A stretch of DNA of 29,763 nucleotides from Bacteroidales bacterium (lineage in GTDB: Bacteria > Bacteroidota > Bacteroidia > Bacteroidales > VadinHA17): NCBI GenBank assembly GCA_012514255.1, contig JAAZAP010000223.1, forward strand, positions 1 through 29,763. Reading direction: 5' to 3'. A program made the position numbers and the translations under genes. The notes beneath the pieces are model-generated. The model saw only the letters and a list, made by a program, of their open reading frames with translations. It did not search any database and was not told the origin of the DNA. How positions within the stretch are numbered: position 1 is the first letter of the stretch; each line of letters begins with the position of its first letter. Positions 1 through 7,269 of this stretch are shown here, one piece after another.

Positions 1-67
1 CTGCTGCCATAATAACCCCCATCCTGCTGCCAAAAGAGCCCCTGGTGGAAAAATCAAATCCGCTCAT
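1..67 (-). CDS. Sodium:neurotransmitter symporter (SNF/NSS) family transporter, N-terminal fragment
   Basis: The reading frame starts at an ATG at 67 and is still open at the left edge, giving 22 codons. The peptide begins MSGFDFSTR and continues GSFGSRMGVIMAA. The pattern 'F-x-S-R-x-G-x-I-x-A-A' directly after a short hydrophilic start is the hallmark N-terminus of bacterial SNF-family Na+-coupled amino-acid or amine transporters, where it leads into the first membrane helix (GSAIGLGNIWRFP in family members). The start is preceded on the minus strand by CAGGG about 5 nt upstream, a modest ribosome site. It is on the same strand as hydA but separated by 217 nt that contain a hairpin, so it is probably a separate unit. 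Bases 68-231 hold no other gene, only a small 5-bp hairpin at 144-157. Only 22 residues are visible, so the family call is an inference from the signature. Confidence 0.62.
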   Translation of the reverse strand, partial: MSGFDFSTRGSFGSRMGVIMAA

Positions 68-231
68 TTTCAACCCTGATTTACGTGCGATATTTTTTTT
101 AAAAGCTTAAAGGTGGAAAAAATCTTAAAGCAACAATGAATAGCTGTTAAAAAACAGTAACCACAGATCATTTGAAAAGAAGCTGAGTAATCCGTAATCA
201 TTCGGCAGGCGTAATAAGCGTGTAATGCAAT

Positions 232-258
232 GAAGGCAGGCCCTTGAGACCTGCCTTC
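232..258 (-). terminator. Hairpin downstream of hydA, probable terminator
   Basis: A perfect 9-bp inverted repeat, GAAGGCAGG (232-240) with CCTGCCTTC (250-258), has a 9-nt loop and lies 26 nt past the hydA stop codon. There is no following T-run on the minus strand, so it may be a weak terminator or a 3'-end stabilising structure. It separates hydCBA from the transporter gene at the left edge. Confidence 0.5.
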
Positions 259-284
259 AACAACATTAAATTATCAACTGTGTG

Positions 285-2066
285 TTAGTAAGATTCTCTC
301 TCAATATAGTGTGTATGCAGCAGCTCATGTGACTTATGCCCGTTGGGCTTCTCCAGAAACTCCTCGTAGATGGCTTTGATCTCGGGGTTCTCATGAGATT
401 TTCTGATGTCCATATGCATATCCTCTGCATAGATAGCCTCTGTACGCTTCTGTCTTATCTCTGCATTGGTAGGAATAGGCTGGCCGCCACCGCCGAGACA
501 TCCTCCCGGGCAGGCCATGATCTCTATGAAGTGATACGAAGCCTTGCCTGTACTTACCGCCTTCGCTATCTTGTTGGCATTGACCAGTCCGTGTGCTATG
601 GCCACCTTCAGCTCGGCACCCTCGAGAAACCTCCATTCTTCGGTTGTACCTTCTATCTTGATTGTAGCCTCCTTCACTCCTTCCATGCCCCTTACAGGCA
701 TGATGTTCAGGTTCTTGAAGGGTACCGGCTTGCCGGTAACGATCTCATAGGCGGTCCTCAGAGCTGCTTCCATAACGCCTCCGGTGGCGCCAAAGATCAC
801 TCCCGCACCGGTGGAGACACCCATGATTGAATCGTAGTGACTCGGCTCGATAGAACGAAAATCAATCCCTGCCTGCTTGATCATCACTGCCAGCTCGCGG
901 GTTGTGAGCACGTAATCAATGTCCTTGTATCCGCTTGACCTCATCTCGGGCCTGTCAGCCTCATACTTCTTCGCAGTGCAGGGCATAATTGATACCGAAA
1001 CAATCTGTTCGGGATTCAGATTGCGCTTCTGCGCATAGAATGTCTTTGCCAGGGCGCCGAACATTTGCTGCGGAGACTTGCATGTTGACAGGTTCGCCAG
1101 CATATGCGGGTACTTATGCTCAATGAACTTGATCCATCCCGGTGAGCATGAGGTGAACATGGGCAGTGCCATGCTGTGGTCATTTTCAACCAGTACCTTC
1201 CTGAGGCGTGTCAGTAGCTCTGTCCCTTCCTCAATAATGGTAAGGTCAGCCGTGAAGTCAGTATCAAGCACTGAGTCAAACCCAAGCTGACGCAGCGCCG
1301 TAACCATCTTGCCTGTCACCCTCTCTCCCGGATCATATCCGAGATCTTCTCCCAGGGCTATCCTTACTGCCGGGGCTGTTTGCACTACCACATGCTTGTC
1401 CGTATCATAGATAGCATCCCACACATGGTCAATATATGTTTTCTCAGTCAGCGCTCCCGTCGGGCAGCGGTTGACGCACTGGCCGCAGTTGGTGCATACA
1501 ACGTGACTCATAGGCCTTTCATGGAACGAGGAGATCTTCATCTTTGAACCCTTGTTTGCCACGGCTATTGCGGAGACATGCTGCAGCTGTGCGCATGTGC
1601 GTACACAGCGCTGGCACCTGATGCACTTGCTGTCATCCTTGATGAATGCCGGCGAAGACCTGTCAATAGTATAATTATGATCCTCAACCAGGTCAAGGAA
1701 GAGATGTTCTCCGAAAGAGTATTCGTTTGCCAGTGTCTGCAGCTCGCATTTCTGGTTCTTGTAGCACTTGGTGCAGTCAGCACGGTGCTCTGAGAGCAGC
1801 AGCTCAACAATGTGCTTGCGTGCATTCCTTACCTTCAGAGTGTTGGTGTGGATATCCATCCCTTCTACCACAGGCATTGCGCACGCAGCTACCAGTGTGC
1901 GGGCTCCCGTCTGCTCCACCACGCATACCCTGCAGTTACCGGCCACACACAGATCCGGGTGATTGCAGAGAGTGGGGATAACTATACCCAGCTTTTTGGC
2001 AGCATCAAGAACTGTTGTCCCTTTCGCTACCTTTACTTCCTGATCATTTATCTTAAGAGTTACCAT
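285..2066 (-). CDS. hydA: [FeFe] hydrogenase catalytic subunit HydA (multimeric, NADH-linked type)
   Basis: This is the H2-producing or H2-oxidising subunit of a cytoplasmic HydABC complex (593 aa). Domains in order: an N-terminal [2Fe-2S] ferredoxin domain (C34, C45, C48, C62); a His/Cys3 [4Fe-4S] site (H94, C98, C101, C107); two [4Fe-4S] clusters from C148/C151/C154/C158 and C191/C194/C197/C201; then the H-cluster domain with motifs TSCSPGW (305-311), MPCTAKKYE (361-369) and MACPGGCLGGGGQP (517-530). The H-cluster cysteines would be C307, C363, C519 and C523. The residue after C307, a cysteine proton relay in well-studied enzymes, is Ser308. I chose the ATG at 2066 because the protein then begins directly with the ferredoxin fold (MVTLKIND). 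The 31-residue upstream extension in the same frame would overlap hydB and looks non-native. The C-terminal extra [2Fe-2S] domain of Thermotoga HydA is absent. The gene lies 17 nt after hydB as the last gene of hydCBA. Confidence 0.95.
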   Translation of the reverse strand: MVTLKINDQEVKVAKGTTVLDAAKKLGIVIPTLCNHPDLCVAGNCRVCVVEQTGARTLVAACAMPVVEGMDIHTNTLKVRNARKHIVELLLSEHRADCTKCYKNQKCELQTLANEYSFGEHLFLDLVEDHNYTIDRSSPAFIKDDSKCIRCQRCVRTCAQLQHVSAIAVANKGSKMKISSFHERPMSHVVCTNCGQCVNRCPTGALTEKTYIDHVWDAIYDTDKHVVVQTAPAVRIALGEDLGYDPGERVTGKMVTALRQLGFDSVLDTDFTADLTIIEEGTELLTRLRKVLVENDHSMALPMFTSCSPGWIKFIEHKYPHMLANLSTCKSPQQMFGALAKTFYAQKRNLNPEQIVSVSIMPCTAKKYEADRPEMRSSGYKDIDYVLTTRELAVMIKQAGIDFRSIEPSHYDSIMGVSTGAGVIFGATGGVMEAALRTAYEIVTGKPVPFKNLNIMPVRGMEGVKEATIKIEGTTEEWRFLEGAELKVAIAHGLVNANKIAKAVSTGKASYHFIEIMACPGGCLGGGGQPIPTNAEIRQKRTEAIYAEDMHMDIRKSHENPEIKAIYEEFLEKPNGHKSHELLHTHYIERESY

Positions 2067-2083
2067 TTTTTTCCGTGCTAGTA

Positions 2084-3244
2084 TTAATAAATTATCTCTT
2101 CCCTGAAATTCTCGACTATTGATTTGAAGGCGTTGCCCACTGACTGTCCCAGGCCGCATTTTGATGCCACCTTCATGGTGTCAGCAAGTTTTACAAGTTC
2201 ATTCAGATATGTTGATTTAGACTCTCCCTTCTTCACCTTCTCCACACCCTTGAGGAGTTGCTGGCATCCGACCCGGCACGGTGTGCACTGGCCGCATGAT
2301 TCCTCGGTAAAGAACTCAAGGTAGTTGTGAAGGACGTTGTACATTGAGCGTGAGCTGTTGAACAGCTTCATTGAACCTCCTGTCGGGACTCCCTCAAACC
2401 CTATTATTGTATCGGCAAACTTCTTGCGTGGTACGCAGAAGCCTGATGCACCGCCTACCTGCACTGCTTTAGTATCACCGTCACCAAATTCATTGACAAA
2501 CTCCTGAACTGTCATCCCAAGCTCCAGTTCGAAGATTCCCGGAATGGGCGTATCACCTGAGATGGAGAAGACCTTTGACCCGCGTGAATCAGATGTTCCA
2601 AGCTTTACATACTCCTGCGCACCCTTCTCAATGATCATGACGGCAGTGACCAGCGTCTCCACGTTGTTGATCGAGGTTGGTTTGGAGAAGAGACCGCTGA
2701 CAGTCGGGTAAGGAGGTTTGTTGCGTGGTTCACCGCGGAAACCCTCAATTGACTCGAACAATGCACTCTCCTCGCCGCAGATATAGGCTCCGCTGCCCAT
2801 GCGGTATTCAATACTGAAATCGTATCCTATCTCCCTGATCATCTTGTGGAATTTATGAAGCTCCACAAAAAGCTGTGGCAGAAGAAACCTGTATTCGCCC
2901 CTCAGATAGATGTAACCTTTCTTTGCACCCATAGCCTTTCCGGCAATGGCCATGCCTGAATAAACCTTTGATGCAACCTTGTCAAGAATCTCACGGTCCT
3001 TGAATGTGCCAGGCTCACCCTCATCAGCATTGCAGACGATATATTTTTCGGGATCCTTCTCAGCAGCGGTGTATTTCCATTTCAATCCTGTCGGGAAGCC
3101 GGCTCCGCCACGCCCTTTCAGACCTGATTCAAGAATCTGCTCGATAATCTCTTCGCCTGTCATTTCGAAGGCTTTGGTCATGAGCTTCCTGACATCAATG
3201 CTTTCGAATATAAGGTCAACCTTTGTAAGTCCTTTGTTTTTCAT
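2084..3244 (-). CDS. hydB: NADH-binding flavoprotein subunit HydB of the [FeFe] hydrogenase (short form, NuoF-like)
   Basis: This subunit carries FMN and the NADH site and passes electrons between NADH and HydA. The glycine-rich nucleotide motif KGRGGAGFPTG lies at residues 43-53, and the flavin-site stretch NADEGEPGTFKDRE follows at 72-85. The [4Fe-4S] ligands are visible as C317, C320 and C323 (ESCGQCTPC) plus C363. At 386 aa the protein is only the NuoF core. It lacks both the N-terminal thioredoxin-like [2Fe-2S] domain and the C-terminal two-cluster ferredoxin domain found in roughly 600-residue HydB proteins of electron-bifurcating enzymes. The start ATG at 3244 has a clear GAGGGAGG ribosome site. 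The gene sits 15 nt after hydC and 17 nt before hydA. The short architecture resembles the NADH-only hydrogenases described in syntrophs (family knowledge). Whether this enzyme needs ferredoxin is inference. Confidence 0.93.
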   Translation of the reverse strand: MKNKGLTKVDLIFESIDVRKLMTKAFEMTGEEIIEQILESGLKGRGGAGFPTGLKWKYTAAEKDPEKYIVCNADEGEPGTFKDREILDKVASKVYSGMAIAGKAMGAKKGYIYLRGEYRFLLPQLFVELHKFHKMIREIGYDFSIEYRMGSGAYICGEESALFESIEGFRGEPRNKPPYPTVSGLFSKPTSINNVETLVTAVMIIEKGAQEYVKLGTSDSRGSKVFSISGDTPIPGIFELELGMTVQEFVNEFGDGDTKAVQVGGASGFCVPRKKFADTIIGFEGVPTGGSMKLFNSSRSMYNVLHNYLEFFTEESCGQCTPCRVGCQQLLKGVEKVKKGESKSTYLNELVKLADTMKVASKCGLGQSVGNAFKSIVENFREEIIY

Positions 3245-3259
3245 TTCAGTGCCTCCCTC

Positions 3260-3724
3260 TTATTTGCGCATATAACCTTTAATCACATCAATAACTGTCT
3301 CCGGCGTCAGATCAGTATATGGCATGTCATTGATCAGCATTGCGGGAGCCTTGTGACACCATCCTATGCAGTTGGTCTCAAGCAGGGTAAACATCTTGTC
3401 AGGCGTGGTTTCGCCAACCCTTATCTTCAGTATATCCTCCAGGGTGGCAATGATATCATTCTTGCCTTTCATTGAACAGGTTATAGTTTTGCAGACCCTG
3501 ATCACGTTCTTACCCCTCTCTTCGGTGTCAAGGAAAGTGTAAAACGATGCAGTGCCATAAACCTCCGCTGCAGAGATATCCAGTTCGGTGGCTACAGCCA
3601 CCATGGCATCATCTGTAAGGTAGTTGTGCTTCTTCACAATATCCTGAAGGATGGGCATAAGGTTCTCCCTTTTACGGCCATGCTTATCAGCCAGCTCCTT
3701 CACCAAGTTACCTGTGTGATACAT
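3260..3724 (-). CDS. hydC: [2Fe-2S] thioredoxin-like subunit HydC of the [FeFe] hydrogenase (NuoE-like)
   Basis: A 154-aa NuoE-type subunit with an N-terminal helical part and a thioredoxin-like fold that binds one [2Fe-2S] cluster. The four ligands are visible as C78 and C83 (CKTITC) and C119 and C123 (NCIGWC). It is the first gene of hydC-hydB-hydA and pairs with HydB in electron transfer from NADH. The ATG at 3724 has no strong ribosome site; the sequence before it is AT-rich. A Rex-like operator ends 59 nt upstream of the start codon, which suggests repression when NADH/NAD+ is low. The 340-nt distance from the hydC start region to the hypB coding end is smaller than it looks: only 165 nt separate the two genes, so some read-through from the rex-hyp operon is possible. 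Confidence 0.93.
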   Translation of the reverse strand: MYHTGNLVKELADKHGRKRENLMPILQDIVKKHNYLTDDAMVAVATELDISAAEVYGTASFYTFLDTEERGKNVIRVCKTITCSMKGKNDIIATLEDILKIRVGETTPDKMFTLLETNCIGWCHKAPAMLINDMPYTDLTPETVIDVIKGYMRK

Positions 3725-3782
3725 TTCTATTGGTTTTTAAGTATTTAGTGTTAAAACGTGAACTTTTGGGTGATTAATTCGA

Positions 3783-3800
3783 GTGTGAAATTAATAACAA
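3783..3800. promoter_or_regulatory. Rex operator candidate upstream of hydCBA
   Basis: GTGTGAAATTAATAACAA matches the general Rex consensus TTGTGAAWWWWTTCACAA at 15 of 18 positions, with mismatches at positions 1, 12 and 14. It lies 59 nt before the hydC start codon in the 165-nt gap between hypB and hydC. Rex is encoded in the same window, and [FeFe] hydrogenase genes are known Rex targets in other anaerobes. I could not pick a convincing promoter pair around it. Confidence 0.68.
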
Positions 3801-3889
3801 TAGAGACACAAAAACCTTACTTATGTCATGTTTAAGAACATTTAAGGCCTTGCATAATAAACGTGGCGGGCACTTATTTCAGCCTGATA

Positions 3890-4549
3890 TCAGGCCGCAG
3901 AAAACTCCCTGAGCTGTTTTCCGAGCCAGGCTAACCACTCCTGCAGGCCTTCTCCGGTAATGGCAGAGGTTCTGAATATGGTTATGCGGGGATTGATGGA
4001 AGCCATGTCTGCCGCGAAGGCGTCAAGGCGGAAGTTGGTATAGGGCAAAAGGTCAGTCTTATTCAGGATAACAGCCCGTGCCTGGCTGAAAAGCATCGGG
4101 TACTTGGCAGGCTTGTCATCCCCCTCGGCCGTGCTGACAACAGCCAGCTTGAAGGTCTCACCCAGGTCAAACTGAGAAGGACATATTAGGTTGCCTACAT
4201 TCTCCACAAAAATCAGATCTACAGAATCAAGGTCAAAATGCACCAGGGCTTTCGAGATGCTGTGTGAGTCAAGATGGCATCCTCCTTCAGTATTGATTGC
4301 AACGATGGGGATATTGTATTTTTTCAGGCGCTGTGCATCGCGGTCAGTTGTCACATCACCCTCGATGACGGCTATCCTGACCTTCCCTGCCAGGGCTTCG
4401 CAGGTTCTTTCGAGCAGGGTTGTCTTGCCGGCGCCGGGTGAACTTATAATGTTCACCATCATCACCTTCCTCTCATCCAGAAACGCGCGCACCTCCCCGG
4501 CCTTGTTCTGGTTCCTGTCGAGGATGTTTTTCATAATCATGATTTTCAT
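3890..4549 (-). CDS. hypB: Hydrogenase nickel-insertion GTPase HypB
   Basis: HypB is a SIMIBI-class GTPase that delivers nickel with HypA to the [NiFe] large-subunit precursor in the cytoplasm. The P-loop SSPGAGKTT is near residue 36, the EGDVTTDRD switch follows, the metal-binding GGCHLDSHS segment lies mid-protein, and the guanine-specificity motif NKTD is present. The protein lacks the N-terminal His-rich nickel store of some HypB proteins. An ATG at 4555 overlaps the hypA stop as ATGA. I prefer the ATG at 4549 (219 aa) because GAAGGAG then sits about 7 nt upstream, whereas it is only 1 nt from the earlier ATG. It is the last gene of rex-hypFCDEAB. A perfect 14-bp palindrome (3882-3895) covers the stop codon. 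Confidence 0.95.
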   Translation of the reverse strand: MKIMIMKNILDRNQNKAGEVRAFLDERKVMMVNIISSPGAGKTTLLERTCEALAGKVRIAVIEGDVTTDRDAQRLKKYNIPIVAINTEGGCHLDSHSISKALVHFDLDSVDLIFVENVGNLICPSQFDLGETFKLAVVSTAEGDDKPAKYPMLFSQARAVILNKTDLLPYTNFRLDAFAADMASINPRITIFRTSAITGEGLQEWLAWLGKQLREFSAA

Positions 4550-4551
4550 GG

Positions 4552-4893
4552 TCATTCTCCTTCAATACTTTTTATAAACAGTTCCTTTCCGTGTACAATA
4601 TCAATCTCAGATGAACCGCAGGTGGCACACCCTTTCAGGTCACCAGAGGGGATGTAGGGTGAACCGCAGTTCATGCAGCGCATTTCTGCCGCGATGATCT
4701 CTATGTTTATCTCTGCGCCGGCAGCAACCGTATCCCTGGCTGCCTCCCGGAATGCTGCTTCAAACAGGTCAGGCACTATCTGTATAAACTGCCCGAAGCT
4801 GACATTGACTCTGCTGACTGCCTGCAGGCCTGCATCAGCTGCATGACCTTCAACCATTTCAACCAGGTCAGTTGCTATTCTAAGCTCGTGCAT
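4552..4893 (-). CDS. hypA: Hydrogenase nickel metallochaperone HypA
   Basis: A 113-aa nickel carrier that hands Ni2+ to the hydrogenase large subunit together with HypB. The N-terminal MHE sequence (His2 is the Ni ligand in the family) opens the protein. The zinc site is formed by two CxxC pairs (CMNC and CATC) separated by about a dozen residues. The start at 4893 is set by this obligatory MHE terminus and by a GAAAGGAAGG ribosome site. The longer open frame reaching 4944 overlaps hypE and is not expected to be used. It lies 10 nt after hypE and overlaps hypB at its stop. It presumably serves the [NiFe] enzyme across the divergent promoter region. Confidence 0.95.
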   Translation of the reverse strand: MHELRIATDLVEMVEGHAADAGLQAVSRVNVSFGQFIQIVPDLFEAAFREAARDTVAAGAEINIEIIAAEMRCMNCGSPYIPSGDLKGCATCGSSEIDIVHGKELFIKSIEGE

Positions 4894-4903
4894 AGCCTTC
4901 CTT

Positions 4904-5911
4904 TCAGCATATTCTCGGCAGCATCTGACCTGACGGCATATCAAGGAACCTCTGCCCTCCCGTCGAACTGTTCAGTATAACACGGGCTTCCCTGCCGGAG
5001 GTGATCCTGCCAATGACCACTGCCCCGCGGCCGTGGTGATCCGTACGCATCCTTTCCAGGATTGCCTCAGCTTCATCAGCTGCCACCACTGCCAGCAACC
5101 GCCCCTCGCTGGCCAGGCTCAGAGGGTCAAACCCGAGTATCTCACAAAGCCCCCTGACGGATTCATGAAGAGGAACGGAAGCCTCATTGACGGTTATGGT
5201 ACAACCCCGCATTACGGCCAGCTCATTTAGTACGGTAGCCAGTCCTCCCCGCGTCAGGTCTCTCATAAAGTGGACTGCTTCCGGCTTTTCAACCATGGTT
5301 CTGACCAGGTGATTCAACGAAGCACAGTCAGAGAGGAGCGGGGTATCAAACGTCAGACCTCGCCGGGCAGCGAGAATTGTCACCGCATGATCACCCGGCG
5401 GGCCGTTGATGATAAGCACATCTCCCTCCTTTATTGTTGATCCGCTGCTGACATGCACCAGGTCACCACTGAGAAGGCCCACTCCTGCAGTATTGATAAA
5501 GATCCTGTCACACTTGCCCTTCTCCACAACCTTGGTGTCTCCTGTAACTATCCGGACACCGGCAGACTCCGCCTCGTCTGCCATGGAAGCTACAATCTCA
5601 TCAAGCTCGTCCATGTCGAAGCCCTCCTCAATTATAAAGGCTGCAGACAGGTACTTCGGTGCTGCCCCTGACACTGACAGGTCATTCACTGTCCCGCAAA
5701 CTGCAAGCTTTCCAATGTTGCCTCCCGGAAAGAAAAGCGGATCAATTACATAGGAGTCTGTGGTAAAGGCAATCGCCCAGGAAGGCGCCGAGAGAATGGC
5801 AGAGTCGGTCATCGGGCCGTTCATGCCGAACCTTGGGATAAAATGGTCGCGGATGAGCTTCTGTGCCTGTCTCCCGCCACTTCCGTGACTCAGTGTGATC
5901 TTTTCACTCAT
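4904..5911 (-). CDS. hypE: Hydrogenase maturation protein HypE (thiocarboxamide dehydratase)
   Basis: HypE accepts a carbamoyl group from HypF on its C-terminal cysteine and dehydrates it with ATP to the thiocyanate that becomes the Fe-bound CN ligand. The protein (335 aa) begins MSEKITLSHGSGGR, the typical HypE start, and ends exactly in PRIC, the family's functional tail with the modified cysteine as last residue. A PurM/AIR-synthase-like fold is indicated by FTTDSYVIDPLFFPGG, VTGDTKVV and RDLTRGGLATVLNE. The ATG at 5911 overlaps the hypD stop by 8 nt. A 30-residue upstream extension in the same frame would lie inside hypD and is not supported. Confidence 0.96.
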   Translation of the reverse strand: MSEKITLSHGSGGRQAQKLIRDHFIPRFGMNGPMTDSAILSAPSWAIAFTTDSYVIDPLFFPGGNIGKLAVCGTVNDLSVSGAAPKYLSAAFIIEEGFDMDELDEIVASMADEAESAGVRIVTGDTKVVEKGKCDRIFINTAGVGLLSGDLVHVSSGSTIKEGDVLIINGPPGDHAVTILAARRGLTFDTPLLSDCASLNHLVRTMVEKPEAVHFMRDLTRGGLATVLNELAVMRGCTITVNEASVPLHESVRGLCEILGFDPLSLASEGRLLAVVAADEAEAILERMRTDHHGRGAVVIGRITSGREARVILNSSTGGQRFLDMPSGQMLPRIC

Positions 5912-6989
5912 GGCAGCAGTATTTAAAAAAGGAATGGCATGATCCCTCGGCGGAGACCATGCATGCACCCTGCGGATGATCGGGGGTGCATGCCGAGGCA
6001 AACAAAGGACAGTCAGAGGGCTTGCTCACGCCTCTGAGTATATCACCGCAGATACAGGTGATGTCAGCCTCCGGTTCAGGAATATCAACAGGGAATACAA
6101 TGCCCGCATCAAATCTCCTGTAACACTCACGGATTTTCAAGCCTCCCGATTCTAAAATGCCAAGCCCTCTCCACTCTGCGTCTTCGGGTTCAAATACCTC
6201 ACGCATATATCTCCCGGCCATCGTGTTACCCCCTGCCGAAACCGCCCTGGCGTACTCAATTTCAACCCGTGGTTTACCGAGATTTACCTGCCTGATGAGC
6301 ATAAGTACCGCCAGCATGATATCCGCCGGCTCAAACCCGGTAACGGCACAGGCGAGCCCGTAATTTTGCGGAATAAAGTCAAAGGCTGCAGCACCCGTGA
6401 TGACAGCCACATGACCCGGGCAGATGAAGCCATCAATGCGCGCACCCTGCCGTAAGATCATCTCCATCGCCGGTGGCATTACCTTATGTGCATTCAGTAC
6501 ATAAAAATTCCTTACCAGGTCCTTTTCAGCCTGCATAAGCGTGAGAGCCGTACCCGGGGCAGTGGTTTCAAACCCGATCGCCGCGAAGACAACCTTTCTC
6601 TGCGGATCTGACCTGGCCAGGTCCAGTGCCTCATGTGCCGACAGCACAATCCTGATGTCAGCACCCGAAGCCTTTGCTTCTCCCGGAGAGATCAGTGTGC
6701 CGGGAACCCTGATCAGATCACCGAACAGGGCAATAGTAATATCCATATGCGAAGCGAGGGCGACAAGAGTGTCTATATACCGTGCAGGTGTGACGCATAC
6801 CGGGCAGCCCGGTCCTGACAGCAGCTTCACCTCTCCGGGAAGCAGCGAAGGTATCCCGAACCGGTGAATGGCAGCCGTATGACCACCGCAGACCTCCATG
6901 AAACTGTACTCACGGGTAACCTCCCGCTTTATCATCTCAGCCAGGCCGGCAACATGCCTTTCATTCCTGTATTCGTCAACGTATTTCAT
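5904..6989 (-). CDS. hypD: Hydrogenase maturation Fe-S protein HypD
   Basis: HypD is the scaffold, with HypC, on which the Fe(CN)2CO group is assembled; it carries a [4Fe-4S] cluster and a redox-active thiol pair. Family motifs are visible in order: FMEVCGGHT (about 31-39), SGPGCPVCVTP (about 58-68), GFETTAPGTA (about 139-148), GFICPGHVAVITG, GFEPADIM, and the C-terminal cysteine-rich segment CICGDILRGVSKPSDCPLFASACTP. The length of 361 aa is normal. The gene starts 13 nt after hypC and overlaps hypE. Nothing unusual is visible. Confidence 0.96.
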   Translation of the reverse strand: MKYVDEYRNERHVAGLAEMIKREVTREYSFMEVCGGHTAAIHRFGIPSLLPGEVKLLSGPGCPVCVTPARYIDTLVALASHMDITIALFGDLIRVPGTLISPGEAKASGADIRIVLSAHEALDLARSDPQRKVVFAAIGFETTAPGTALTLMQAEKDLVRNFYVLNAHKVMPPAMEMILRQGARIDGFICPGHVAVITGAAAFDFIPQNYGLACAVTGFEPADIMLAVLMLIRQVNLGKPRVEIEYARAVSAGGNTMAGRYMREVFEPEDAEWRGLGILESGGLKIRECYRRFDAGIVFPVDIPEPEADITCICGDILRGVSKPSDCPLFASACTPDHPQGACMVSAEGSCHSFFKYCCHE

Positions 6990-7002
6990 CTGCCGTCAGG
7001 TT

Positions 7003-7269
7003 TCATGCTCTTCCCCCTGTATCATCACCGGGCCCGGCCTTTCCTGTACCTGAGCCTGAAGCCTCAATCTCATTCAGCAGACGAAGTGTCTCCAGGGCCT
7101 CATCCTCTTTCATCTTCGCGATTGCAAAACCCGCGTGAAGCAGTATATAATCGCCCGGCCTTAAATCTTCAACCATCTGTATACCTGCCCTGAACACAGC
7201 TCCGCCAACGGAGACCTCAGCCATGTCACCCTCAACCTTAAGAACCCTGGCAGGAAGGCTCAGGCACAT
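7003..7269 (-). CDS. hypC: Hydrogenase maturation chaperone HypC
   Basis: A small (88 aa) HypC/HupF/HybG-type OB-fold chaperone that carries the Fe(CN)2CO group with HypD and then binds the large-subunit precursor. The essential N-terminal cysteine is present in MCLSLPARV, and the signature GDYILLHAGFAI lies mid-protein. The C-terminal 20 residues are Gly/Ser/Asp-rich and probably flexible. It overlaps the hypF stop by 10 nt and lies 13 nt before hypD. It is the only HypC in the window, consistent with one client [NiFe] hydrogenase. Confidence 0.95.
   Translation of the reverse strand: MCLSLPARVLKVEGDMAEVSVGGAVFRAGIQMVEDLRPGDYILLHAGFAIAKMKEDEALETLRLLNEIEASGSGTGKAGPGDDTGGRA

Noticed and set aside
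144..157. Small hairpin CTGTT-AAAA-AACAG left of hydA
   Set aside because: A 5-bp A/T-rich stem is expected by chance and has no clear role.
2067..2159. 31-residue N-terminal extension of hydA
   Set aside because: It overlaps the end of hydB, lacks a ribosome site and is not part of the ferredoxin fold that begins at MVTLKIND.
3750..3766. GTTAAAACGTGAAC-like second Rex half-site before hydC
   Set aside because: The two arms do not align with the Rex consensus spacing, so it was left out in favour of 3783-3800.
3882..3895. 14-bp perfect palindrome GCCTGATATCAGGC at the hypB stop codon
   Set aside because: It has no loop, no T-run and no match to Rex or a known operator; probably chance or at most a weak 3'-end structure.
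5912..6001. 30-residue N-terminal extension of hypE
   Set aside because: It lies inside the hypD coding end; HypE proteins begin at the MSEKITLSHGSGGR-type start.
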